Notes under the pieces: generated by a model
Database searches by the model: none
Told to the model about the DNA's origin: nothing
Seen by the model: the letters and a program-made list of their open reading frames with translations, nothing else
Made by a program: the position numbers and the translations under genes
DNA from: UBA5336 sp038745855
GTDB lineage: Bacteria > Pseudomonadota > Alphaproteobacteria > Caulobacterales > Hyphomonadaceae
NCBI GenBank assembly: GCA_038745855.1
Contig: JBCDLC010000016.1
Location: 1-64,000 of the forward strand
DNA: 64,000 nt
Reading direction: 5' to 3'
Shown here: positions 42,299 through 49,826 of the stretch, piece after piece
Layout: every line of letters starts with the position of its first letter
How positions within the stretch are numbered: position 1 is the stretch's first letter

Positions 42299-44086
42299 TC
42301 AGTAAACCCGGGCTTTGGGCTCGATATACGCAATTTCGTTCGACATCGTGTAGTCGTGAACAGGCCGATAGTCGATCCGTGTTGTGCCCGCATCGTCGAC
42401 CCAGGCGAGCGTATGCTTCATCCACGTCTCGTCATCCCGGTCCGAGTAATCTTCCCGAGCATGCGCACCACGGCTTTCCTGGCGGTTGACCGCTGAATTC
42501 ACAGTTACAACCGCCTGCGCGATAAGATTATCGAACTCGAGCGCCTCAATGAGATCAGTGTTCCAGATCAATCCCCGATCCTTCACGTCGATACCTGGAA
42601 GCTTCCCAAAGACCTCATCGATCTTCTCAACACCCTCGCGGAGAATATCGCCTGTACGGAACACGGCGCAATTGGACTGCATCGCTTTTTGCATCTCAAG
42701 GCGAAGATTCGCGACGGGCTGATCTCCGGTCGCGTTCCGCATCTTGTCGAAACGACCGATATGCTTATCCGTCCAGCTATCGCTCACCGTGGGCTGAGAA
42801 GCACCTGGGTCGACTGTATTCCCACAATGGATGCCCGCAGCACGCCCGAAAACCACAAGGTCGATCAGGGAATTCGACCCCAGGCGGTTTGCGCCGTGCA
42901 CAGACACACAGGCCGCCTCTCCAACGGCCATCAGACCCGGGACCACATGGTCAGGATCGCCATTGGCCTTGGTGAGAACTTCCCCGTTATAATTCGTCGG
43001 TATACCGCCCATATTATAGTGAACCGTCGGAAGCACCGGGATCGGCTCCTTCGTGACATCCACGCCGGCAAAAATTCTTGCCGTCTCCGAGATCCCTGGT
43101 AGCCGCGCGGCAAGCGTTTCCGGTGGCAGGTGGTTAAGGTGCAGGTGGATGTGATCACCCTCTTCACCAACGCCGCGTCCCTCGCGGATTTCGACGGTCA
43201 TGGCACGAGAAACAACGTCGCGAGAGGCCAAATCCTTGGCGCTTGGAGCATAGCGCTCCATGAAGCGATCGCCTTCGGAGTTGGTCAGGTAACCACCCTC
43301 GCCTCGCGCGCCTTCCGTGATCAGGCAGCCCGAGCCGTAAACGCCCGTGGGGTGGAATTGGATGAACTCCATGTCCTGGAGCGGCAGTCCGGCCCGAAGA
43401 ACCATGGCATTGCCATCACCCGTGCAGGTGTGCGCTGACGTGCACGAGAAGAACGCACGCCCATATCCGCCGGTGGCGAGCACGGTTTTCTGGGCGCGGA
43501 ACCGGTGCATGGAGCCATCGTCGAGCTTCCAGGCCGTTACGCCGCGGCAGGCACCCTCTTCATCCATGATCAGGTCCATGGCGAAGTACTCGATAAAGAA
43601 CTCCGTCTGGTTCCTGAGCGCCTGGCCATAAAGCGTGTGCAGCATGGCGTGGCCGGTTCGGTCAGCCGCCGCGCAGGTCCGTTGAACGGGCCCGTCACCA
43701 AAATTCTTGGTCATGCCGCCGAAGGCACGCTGATAAATCTTGCCTTCCTCGGTTCGTGAGAAGGGCATGCCCCAGTGTTCAAGTTCGTAGACGGCAGCGG
43801 GCGCATTCCGACAAAGATACTCGATGGCATCCTGATCGCCGAGCCAGTCCGACCCCTTCACGGTGTCATACATGTGCCAGCGCCAGTCATCCTCAGACAT
43901 GTTCCCGAGAGACGCAGCGATACCGCCCTGGGCAGCAACGGTGTGAGAGCGAGTGGGGAAAACCTTTGTGATACAGGCCGTCTTGAGACCAGCCTGGGCA
44001 GCACCGAGCGCTGCCCTCAGACCAGCACCGCCAGCGCCCACAACGACGACATCATAGGTATGGTCGGTCCAGTTATACTCGCTCAT
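42299..44086 (-). CDS. sdhA: succinate dehydrogenase flavoprotein subunit
   Basis: SdhA of 595 residues, the FAD-binding catalytic subunit of complex II (succinate to fumarate). FAD segment VVVGAGGAGLRAALGAAQAGLKTACITKVFPTRSHTVAAQGG (shortened; covalent FAD His in SHTVAAQGG), substrate region FHPTGVYGSGCLITEGARGEGG and HTLAWVDDAGT are all present. It is the last gene of an sdhC-sdhD-sdhA transcript; the iron-sulfur sdhB is not downstream. Confidence 0.97.
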   Translation of the reverse strand: MSEYNWTDHTYDVVVVGAGGAGLRAALGAAQAGLKTACITKVFPTRSHTVAAQGGIAASLGNMSEDDWRWHMYDTVKGSDWLGDQDAIEYLCRNAPAAVYELEHWGMPFSRTEEGKIYQRAFGGMTKNFGDGPVQRTCAAADRTGHAMLHTLYGQALRNQTEFFIEYFAMDLIMDEEGACRGVTAWKLDDGSMHRFRAQKTVLATGGYGRAFFSCTSAHTCTGDGNAMVLRAGLPLQDMEFIQFHPTGVYGSGCLITEGARGEGGYLTNSEGDRFMERYAPSAKDLASRDVVSRAMTVEIREGRGVGEEGDHIHLHLNHLPPETLAARLPGISETARIFAGVDVTKEPIPVLPTVHYNMGGIPTNYNGEVLTKANGDPDHVVPGLMAVGEAACVSVHGANRLGSNSLIDLVVFGRAAGIHCGNTVDPGASQPTVSDSWTDKHIGRFDKMRNATGDQPVANLRLEMQKAMQSNCAVFRTGDILREGVEKIDEVFGKLPGIDVKDRGLIWNTDLIEALEFDNLIAQAVVTVNSAVNRQESRGAHAREDYSDRDDETWMKHTLAWVDDAGTTRIDYRPVHDYTMSNEIAYIEPKARVY

Positions 44087-44118
44087 CTCATAATCTCCTC
44101 AGGCCGTACCACTACAGG

Positions 44119-44517
44119 TCAAACGCCGGCCGTGAACCATATTTTCAGTACCGTCAGGGCGGTCACCGTGAACAACACAATCGATGTAAATGTGTTCAAT
44201 ATCAGCAACGCTTGCTTCGTCGCAGGCCTTGAGAGGTAGTCCTCAATCACCACCTGCATACCAAGCCGCATGTGGAAGAATGCCGCGCCAAACGTGAGAA
44301 TGAGCAGCATTGCATTCCAAGGTTTAGCGGCCCACTCCCGAGCGCCCGCATAGCCTGCATCCATGGCGTTCATCACTGCGAACAGAAACCAAGGTATGAG
44401 GAATAGAAGCGCAATCGCGCTAACACGCTGCTTGATGAAATGCCCGACACCCTCTTTCGCGGAGCCGAGTCCCTTTGCGCGCGCGCGAGGTGTTTCAAAC
44501 GATTGCGAAGCTGCCAT
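44119..44517 (-). CDS. sdhD: succinate dehydrogenase membrane anchor subunit SdhD
   Basis: SdhD of 132 residues: three hydrophobic helices (ISAIALLFLIPWFLFAVM, WNAMLLILTFGAAFFHM, ALLILNTFTSIVLFTVTALTVL). The second helix (AFFHMRLGMQVVIEDYL) supplies the probable haem b His, as in the family. It anchors SdhAB to the inner membrane and binds ubiquinone with SdhC. Confidence 0.93.
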   Translation of the reverse strand: MAASQSFETPRARAKGLGSAKEGVGHFIKQRVSAIALLFLIPWFLFAVMNAMDAGYAGAREWAAKPWNAMLLILTFGAAFFHMRLGMQVVIEDYLSRPATKQALLILNTFTSIVLFTVTALTVLKIWFTAGV

Positions 44518-44526
44518 CGATCTCTC

Positions 44527-44949
44527 CTAAAGCAGCACGGCCGTGGCCCAAAGCGCAACGGAACCGACTGCAGCGAAGGCGAAATTGAAAGTCGACACAG
44601 CGCTTGCCACTTTTGGATCGAAGCCGATTGCCGGGCCATCCCACAACATGTGCCGAATGCCGTTCGCAAAGTGATATAGAACGGCAGCAGCCCAAGCGAC
44701 GAGGACCAGTTGGCCGAAAATCGAAGAAATCAGCGTCTCGATAAGCGCATAAAACGCTGGCACTTCTCCGGTGCCTTCCGCTGGTGCAAGTCCAAGGGCG
44801 ACGATCCATGTCGCTACCAGGAAAGAGCCGAAATAGAGGCCTACGCCAGTGATCCTGTGGGTAATCGACGCGAGCATGGTGACGTGGAACCGCCACACCT
44901 GGAGGTGGGGCGATAACGGTCGTGGATCATTATATGCTGGACCGGCCAA
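44527..44949 (-). CDS. sdhC: succinate dehydrogenase cytochrome b556 subunit SdhC
   Basis: SdhC of 140 residues with the signature RPLSPHLQVWRF and SITHRITGVGLYFGSFLVATW, where the conserved Ser/Arg and His bind quinone and haem b. Three transmembrane helices; the haem His is in YHFANGIRHMLWD. The start is TTG (44947-44949) with AGGA eight bases upstream and an in-frame TGA shortly before it; no better ATG is available. First gene of the sdh operon. Confidence 0.92.
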   Translation of the reverse strand: MAGPAYNDPRPLSPHLQVWRFHVTMLASITHRITGVGLYFGSFLVATWIVALGLAPAEGTGEVPAFYALIETLISSIFGQLVLVAWAAAVLYHFANGIRHMLWDGPAIGFDPKVASAVSTFNFAFAAVGSVALWATAVLL

Positions 44950-45083
44950 ATCATCATCCTCTCACGACGTTTGCATCTAGGATCAGGGATGGAATATGAA
45001 CATGCTCCGAAGACTGTCAACGCGCGCAAACGCGCGGAAGAGCGGCTTTCCGGTCGGGCACGGAACGACACAGGGTGTTGAAA

Positions 45084-46868
45084 ATGCGTTTGTTTCTCAT
45101 TGTATTTCTTCTGACGGCAACCTTCGTCTCTCCCACCAAAGCGCAGGCAGAGCCTCAAACGAATGTGCCTTCGCTCGCAAACATCATAGAGCGCTACATC
45201 GCATACGAAATAAACGGTGATCCCGCACGCGCCGCCGATGAGGATGATCGCGCCCCGGATCGTTGGCGGGATGTCTCTCCCGAAACACTCGCCACCCGTG
45301 CTGAAGAAGCCAAGTCCCTCAGAGAGGCACTCGATCGTGTCCCCGAGGGCAACGCAATCGATCAGGCGATCCTGGCCGCACTTCTCGATTTCGATATTGT
45401 TTCCGCCAAACACGACCTCGCCCGTATCCCTTTCACCGGCGACTACGGGTTTCACGCAGAACCTGTTTTCGCAGCATTGCAGACCCGCGTCCAATCCATC
45501 GAGGACGCCGAGGCGTGGATCTCCAGGCTCAATGATGTGCCCCGCTACTTCGATGAGCACATCACAAATATGCGCCGCGGCATCGAGACCGGGTTCACAG
45601 CCCACTCTGATCCATTGTCCGTGACGATAGATCAGATCAAAGAGCAGGCCGGAGCGACCGCCGATGATAGCAATCTCTACGTCCCGCTCGCATCGCTACC
45701 GGATAATATCGCCGGCGCCGACGCGTCTCGACTACAATCTGAGGGCCTGCTGGCCACTAAAGCGGCCATTGCTGCGTATCGTGACCTGCTCAACTTCCTG
45801 GAGAGCGAGTACGCACCAGCTGCCCGGGCTGCGCCTGGCCTTGCGAGCCTAGAAGGGGGCCGCTTAGTGTATGCCGACCTCGTCGCACACCATACTGCTG
45901 GCGCCGGCCTTACCCCCGAAGAAATACACGTGGTTGGCCTTGAAGAAGTGGCCCGAATACGCGCCGAGATGGATGCCATCATCCTCGAGATCGAGTTCGA
46001 GGGCCATTTTTCCGAATTTCTCGCCTTCCTTAGAAACGATGCGCGTTTCTACGCCGACACAGCCGAAGATCTACTGGAGAAATCGGCAGAAATTTCAAAG
46101 CGCCTCGACGCGATACTGCCTCTGTATTTCTCGCAGCTGCCCCGCCTACCTTACGGCGTGAGCCCGGTGCCCGCCTCGGTCGCCCCAGGGTTTACAACCG
46201 GCCGGTACGTGCCCGGCAATGCCGAAGAGGGCCGCCCTGGGACTTATCTCGTGAACACCTACAGACTGGATCAGCGCCCGCTATACGAACTTCCTGCGCT
46301 GTCGGCCCATGAAGCGGTGCCCGGCCACCATCTCCAGATCGCGTTATCCCAGGAACTGGACGCCGTGCCCGATTTCCGCCGCCGCTACTACGCCACGGCG
46401 TTCGGAGAGGGGTGGGGGCTCTACGCCGAAAGGCTGGCCGGGGAAGCAGGCATCTATCGCACGCCCTACGAGCGCTTCGGCGCCTTGAGCTATGAGATGT
46501 GGCGGGCGTGCCGACTCGTCGCCGATACTGGGCTCCATTGGTATGGCTGGAGCAGGGCAGAAGCTGAAACCTGCTTCAAGGAGAATTCGGCGCTCAGCCC
46601 ATTGAACATCGAAACTGAGGTGACGCGTTATATCGGCTGGCCAGGCCAGGCGACCGCTTACAAGATCGGGGAAATCCGGATTCTTGGGCTGCGGGAGACG
46701 GCCCGGGAAGTGCTTGGTGATGCGTTTGACATCCGCGCCTTCCACGATCACCTGCTTGGAGCGGGATCTATGCCATTATACTCACTGGATCGTCGGATGG
46801 AGGATTGGGTGCAAAACCAACGCAGCAGCCCAGAGACGACCGAAGAAACCGCAGACACAGCCTCCTGA
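45084..46868 (+). CDS. exported DUF885 metallopeptidase-like protein
   Basis: DUF885 protein of 594 residues with a signal peptide (RLFLIVFLLTATFVSPTKAQA). Family motifs are LPALSAHEAVPGHHLQIALSQ (HExxPGHH zinc-like motif) and YYATAFGEGWGLYAERLAGE, then WRACRLVADTGLHWYGWSRAEA. These are typical of DUF885 peptidases of the gluzincin type, though a reaction is not fixed. AGGG lies before the ATG at 45084; an in-frame GTG at 45075 is an alternative. Divergent from sdhC. Confidence 0.88.
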   Translation: MRLFLIVFLLTATFVSPTKAQAEPQTNVPSLANIIERYIAYEINGDPARAADEDDRAPDRWRDVSPETLATRAEEAKSLREALDRVPEGNAIDQAILAALLDFDIVSAKHDLARIPFTGDYGFHAEPVFAALQTRVQSIEDAEAWISRLNDVPRYFDEHITNMRRGIETGFTAHSDPLSVTIDQIKEQAGATADDSNLYVPLASLPDNIAGADASRLQSEGLLATKAAIAAYRDLLNFLESEYAPAARAAPGLASLEGGRLVYADLVAHHTAGAGLTPEEIHVVGLEEVARIRAEMDAIILEIEFEGHFSEFLAFLRNDARFYADTAEDLLEKSAEISKRLDAILPLYFSQLPRLPYGVSPVPASVAPGFTTGRYVPGNAEEGRPGTYLVNTYRLDQRPLYELPALSAHEAVPGHHLQIALSQELDAVPDFRRRYYATAFGEGWGLYAERLAGEAGIYRTPYERFGALSYEMWRACRLVADTGLHWYGWSRAEAETCFKENSALSPLNIETEVTRYIGWPGQATAYKIGEIRILGLRETAREVLGDAFDIRAFHDHLLGAGSMPLYSLDRRMEDWVQNQRSSPETTEETADTAS

Positions 46869-46899
46869 CGCCTGAAACGCGTCCTCACCCATCATCCCC

Positions 46900-47517
46900 A
46901 TGACAAATACATGGCTCTTCACCTATGGCAGCCTGCTCTCATCGCAGAGCAGAGCCATGACAGCGCGGAGCGACCTCACACTCACCCCGGCCCGCCTGGA
47001 AGGTTGGCAACGCAGTTGGTCGGCCCGCTATGAGGACCACGGCTGCACCTATGTCGGCGCGCGCCCTGTCGAAGGGTGCACAATGACTGGTGCCATTGTG
47101 CCGGTCGAAATCGATGCCGCACTTCGCCATCGGGAGCGCAAGTATACATTTCGCCAGATCGACCTCGGACGGTTATCCGTGCCAGCCGCATCCGAACGCC
47201 CCGATTTCGGTCCAGGCGGCGAGGATGCCAAGCTCTTCGTGCTTCACATCGATCGCCCTCGGCCACCGGACTCAGATCATCCGATCGCCCAATCCTACGT
47301 CGACACCTGCCTCGAGGGTTGTTTCGAAATCGGCGGTGAAGCCATGGCGCAGAGTTTCCTGCTGGAAACCGATATCTGGACCCGCGACTGGATTGATGAT
47401 CGGTCTTTCAGGACCCTAAAACATCCGGCATCGCCCCGCTTCGATGCAAAAACCCATACGCGCATCGACGCGTTGCTCGAGGCGCTTCAACTCCTACCAC
47501 TCCGCGAAGGCCGCTAA
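46900..47517 (+). CDS. gamma-glutamylcyclotransferase-like protein
   Basis: GGCT/ChaC-like fold protein of 205 residues. The FTYGSLLSSQSRAM start matches the YGSL glycine loop, and GWQRSWSARY the second strand. The likely catalytic acid is the Glu in RHRERKYTFRQIDL. Substrates of the family include gamma-glutamyl peptides and glutathione; the exact one here is unknown. It stands alone between the DUF885 and siroheme genes. Confidence 0.8.
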   Translation: MTNTWLFTYGSLLSSQSRAMTARSDLTLTPARLEGWQRSWSARYEDHGCTYVGARPVEGCTMTGAIVPVEIDAALRHRERKYTFRQIDLGRLSVPAASERPDFGPGGEDAKLFVLHIDRPRPPDSDHPIAQSYVDTCLEGCFEIGGEAMAQSFLLETDIWTRDWIDDRSFRTLKHPASPRFDAKTHTRIDALLEALQLLPLREGR

Positions 47518-47595
47518 GACGAGCACCGCCGGACTGGGCAGGACGAAGCCCGCATCGCAGCTTCCGTTGTACACGCATTCGCGATAGGCGAAGGG

Positions 47596-48540
47596 ATGGA
47601 CGTCTTTCCCGTTTTTTTCCGCATGCAAGGCGCCACCGTGGGTGTCTTCGGAGGCGGCGAGAATGCTCGCCGAAAGGTGCGACTACTGGCAAAGACACCG
47701 GCAAAGATCCTGATTTTCGCCGAAAAGCTCGACCCGGACTTCGAGGCAGAATTCGCGCCTCGGATCCACCATTTCGGCATATCAGCGGCCCCGGCACATC
47801 TCCCCAACTGCCGCTTTGTGATCATCGCAGAGCCCGACGATACACTCGCAGAGGCCGCTGTCGGCGCGGCAAGAGCAGCGAATGTCCCAATCAACCGGGT
47901 CGACGAGCTCGATTGGTGCGACTTTATCGTTCCCTCTATGCTCGATCGGGGAAAGATCGTGGCTGCCGTATCGTCAGGAGGCGCTGCGCCCGTGCTCGCC
48001 AGGAATATTCGGGGCGCGCTTGAAACGCTGATGCCCCCAACCCTGACGGCGCTTGCAGACGTGGCCTTCAACCTCAGGGGGCCCGTCTTCAAAGCCCTCA
48101 CATCGGAAACCGACCGGCGGCGCTTCTGGGAAGATTTCTTCGCTGGCCCGACGGCGGCGAACATTCTCGCCGGCGAGACTGTCGGCGATCTGTCCCGCCT
48201 GCCAGCCGAGTTCGCCGCACGAAAAGAGAAGGCGACACCCGCCCAACCGCCGGTCGATATCCTGTCTCCGCCCAACGGCACTGCCGATCAGGTGTCGCTC
48301 CGTGCTTTTCGGGCCCTGCAGGTCGCCGAGTGGGCCGGTTTTGCGCCACGCACAGACACTGCCCTGCTGGAACTGATCCGCCGCGACGCAGACCGCATCG
48401 TCATGGACGGCGGAACGACCGGACTGATCGATGCGGTATTGGGCGGCGCCCGATGCGTCGTTATCCTGCCGGAAGCGCAGCAAGCCCCGATCAAGACCGC
48501 TTTGGAAGAAGCCGGTATCGCTTGGCGGGTGCTGACGTGA
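47596..48540 (+). CDS. precorrin-2 dehydrogenase/sirohydrochlorin ferrochelatase domain with degenerate methyltransferase lobe
   Basis: Protein of 314 residues. Residues 1-210 match the N-terminal half of siroheme synthase CysG: MDVFPVFFRM, GVFGGGENARRKVRLLA (NAD site), the catalytic Asp in INRVDELDWCDFIVPSMLDRG, and VAAVSSGGAAPVLARNIRGALE. It should oxidise precorrin-2 and insert iron. Residues 222-314 look like a shortened uroporphyrinogen-III methyltransferase N-terminal lobe (SLRAFRALQVAEWAGF, then ELIRRDADRIVMDG, then VLGGARCVVILP), but the GAGPGD and GGDP SAM motifs are absent. The rest of SUMT is missing. No cys genes are adjacent. Confidence 0.8.
   Translation: MDVFPVFFRMQGATVGVFGGGENARRKVRLLAKTPAKILIFAEKLDPDFEAEFAPRIHHFGISAAPAHLPNCRFVIIAEPDDTLAEAAVGAARAANVPINRVDELDWCDFIVPSMLDRGKIVAAVSSGGAAPVLARNIRGALETLMPPTLTALADVAFNLRGPVFKALTSETDRRRFWEDFFAGPTAANILAGETVGDLSRLPAEFAARKEKATPAQPPVDILSPPNGTADQVSLRAFRALQVAEWAGFAPRTDTALLELIRRDADRIVMDGGTTGLIDAVLGGARCVVILPEAQQAPIKTALEEAGIAWRVLT
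48256..48540 (+). other. vestigial uroporphyrinogen-III methyltransferase segment
   Basis: Codons 221-314 of the siroheme gene. Their order and spacing follow the start of a SUMT domain: SLRAFRALQ (for LTLRALRALQ), LLELIRRDADRIV and RCVVILP...LEEAGIAWRVL (for VVRLKGGDPFVFGR...AAGIPFEVV), with the two SAM-binding Gly-rich motifs replaced. Comparison is by eye only. Confidence 0.5.
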
Positions 48541-48549
48541 AGCTTTAGC

Positions 48550-49488
48550 TCAGAGCGTCAGTTTGCCGGGCGCGATAGTGACAAGCTCATCCATCAACGG
48601 CTTGGGCGTCGGGATGATTTTCCGCGCGTCGAGATCGAGGGTGACCGCCACTGCCTCAGCCGTCGCCCACGGGAGCCCCGAAACCGGATCGAGCACCCAG
48701 TGAACGAGGGTGTGAACTTTTTCCTCCACCCGGCCGAGCGATGACCGGATCTCGAACAGATCGCCGGCCCGGGGATAGCGGTGGTAGACAAGCCGATACT
48801 CAAGTACAGCCCCGCCCATGCGGGGGCCTTTCCCGTCGGTGTCCGTTGGCGCGCCAGCCACCCGGCGACGCCAATCATACAGCAGGTTCGGCACCGAATC
48901 CGAAAGGCGCCCCATGATCCACTGTGGTGCCATACGACCGTGAACATCGATATGGGTCGGCGGCACCATACCGCGGCCAATAACCTTGGCGCCACTTGCG
49001 TCAGCCGCCGCGACCGTCGCGGCTTCCATGGCGCGTACCGGGGCATCCGGTCGGACTGATCGCGGCGCCGTCGTCTCCGGAGCATCGGCCATGAGCGATT
49101 GCAACGCGTCGCGGCTACGTGCCGACCATGGAAACGGTGCGCCAGAGCGCGCTTCGGCATGCCGGATCCGGGTCCTGAAAGCAGCGGATACCACACCGGA
49201 CGCGTGCCGTATCTCCTTGTAGATCACCGCATCACACATCCCCACTTCGAGCACCGATGCCGTCATCGTCAGCGGTGCACCCGGCAGGGCTTCCCGCATG
49301 AAACGGATATGCTGATCGGTTGGGATCAAGGTAGAGTAGCCGCTCGGATGAAACGCCTGGGGGACATGAACCGCATGGGCAAGATGGCCGAGTCCTTCCT
49401 GCGCTTTCTCGACATAGACGCGCACATTCATGTGCCCCATCTCGTCGCAATCCCAGGTGTTTGCGCTGCCTTGCCAAAGGGTGATCAT
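48550..49488 (-). CDS. double-hotdog acyl-CoA thioesterase-like protein
   Basis: Protein of 312 residues with two hotdog repeats, as in 4HBT-type thioesterases. N-terminal repeat: TWDCDEMGHMNVRVYVEKAQEG, where the Asp/Glu and HMN residues form the classic D-x2-GHMN-type active site; the second repeat contains PPTHIDVHGRMAPQWIMGRLSD. The acyl-CoA substrate is unknown. It is convergent with the siroheme gene (9 bases between). Confidence 0.82.
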   Translation of the reverse strand: MITLWQGSANTWDCDEMGHMNVRVYVEKAQEGLGHLAHAVHVPQAFHPSGYSTLIPTDQHIRFMREALPGAPLTMTASVLEVGMCDAVIYKEIRHASGVVSAAFRTRIRHAEARSGAPFPWSARSRDALQSLMADAPETTAPRSVRPDAPVRAMEAATVAAADASGAKVIGRGMVPPTHIDVHGRMAPQWIMGRLSDSVPNLLYDWRRRVAGAPTDTDGKGPRMGGAVLEYRLVYHRYPRAGDLFEIRSSLGRVEEKVHTLVHWVLDPVSGLPWATAEAVAVTLDLDARKIIPTPKPLMDELVTIAPGKLTL

Positions 49489-49509
49489 CAGAGCTGGTTC
49501 CGATTATAG

Positions 49510-49775
49510 AAATCTCGCAAGGCAGTTACCCGGGCTTTCCCACCTTGTCGAACCGGCCCTGGGCACGAGTATTCCCGCCGCGCACGAAACGGTGGGCGGA
49601 AGCGCGCCCTGGAGGCTGAAACCGTTGGACGAACAACGTCACGCTTAGCATCCTGCGATTTCAGAAGAACAGCGGCCAGAATAGCGGCTGTCGACTGTGC
49701 AGGGTGAGAGCCGAACCGGCCATATCCTGCACGCGGGCCCCCTCCGATGACCCCCTGGAGGGGGCCTTTCTTTTG
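49510..49775 (+). ncRNA. candidate small RNA ending in the terminator upstream of cckA
   Basis: No gene on the plus strand feeds the strong plus-strand terminator at 49736-49766, so a short transcript is inferred. Upstream lies a further perfect 7-bp hairpin, GTGCAGG (49697-49703) / CCTGCAC (49726-49732). No tRNA, tmRNA or RNase P pattern was found, and the 5' end is not defined. Short coding frames here look like chance. Confidence 0.35.
49736..49775 (+). terminator. rho-independent terminator with 10-bp stem
   Basis: GGCCCCCTCC (49736-49745) pairs perfectly with GGAGGGGGCC (49757-49766) across an 11-base loop and is followed by TTTCTTTT. It functions on the plus strand only. It is about 60 bases from the cckA stop, which reads the other way. 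Confidence 0.8.
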
Positions 49776-49826
49776 CCGCTTTAAATTACATGGGACCGCT
49801 GCTTGGGCTGTTACAGAGGGCCTGCG

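Noticed and set aside
49489..49826. 6S RNA, tmRNA, RNase P or SRP RNA in the gap before cckA
   Set aside because: No characteristic sequence or tRNA-like end could be matched by eye; only a generic sRNA is proposed.
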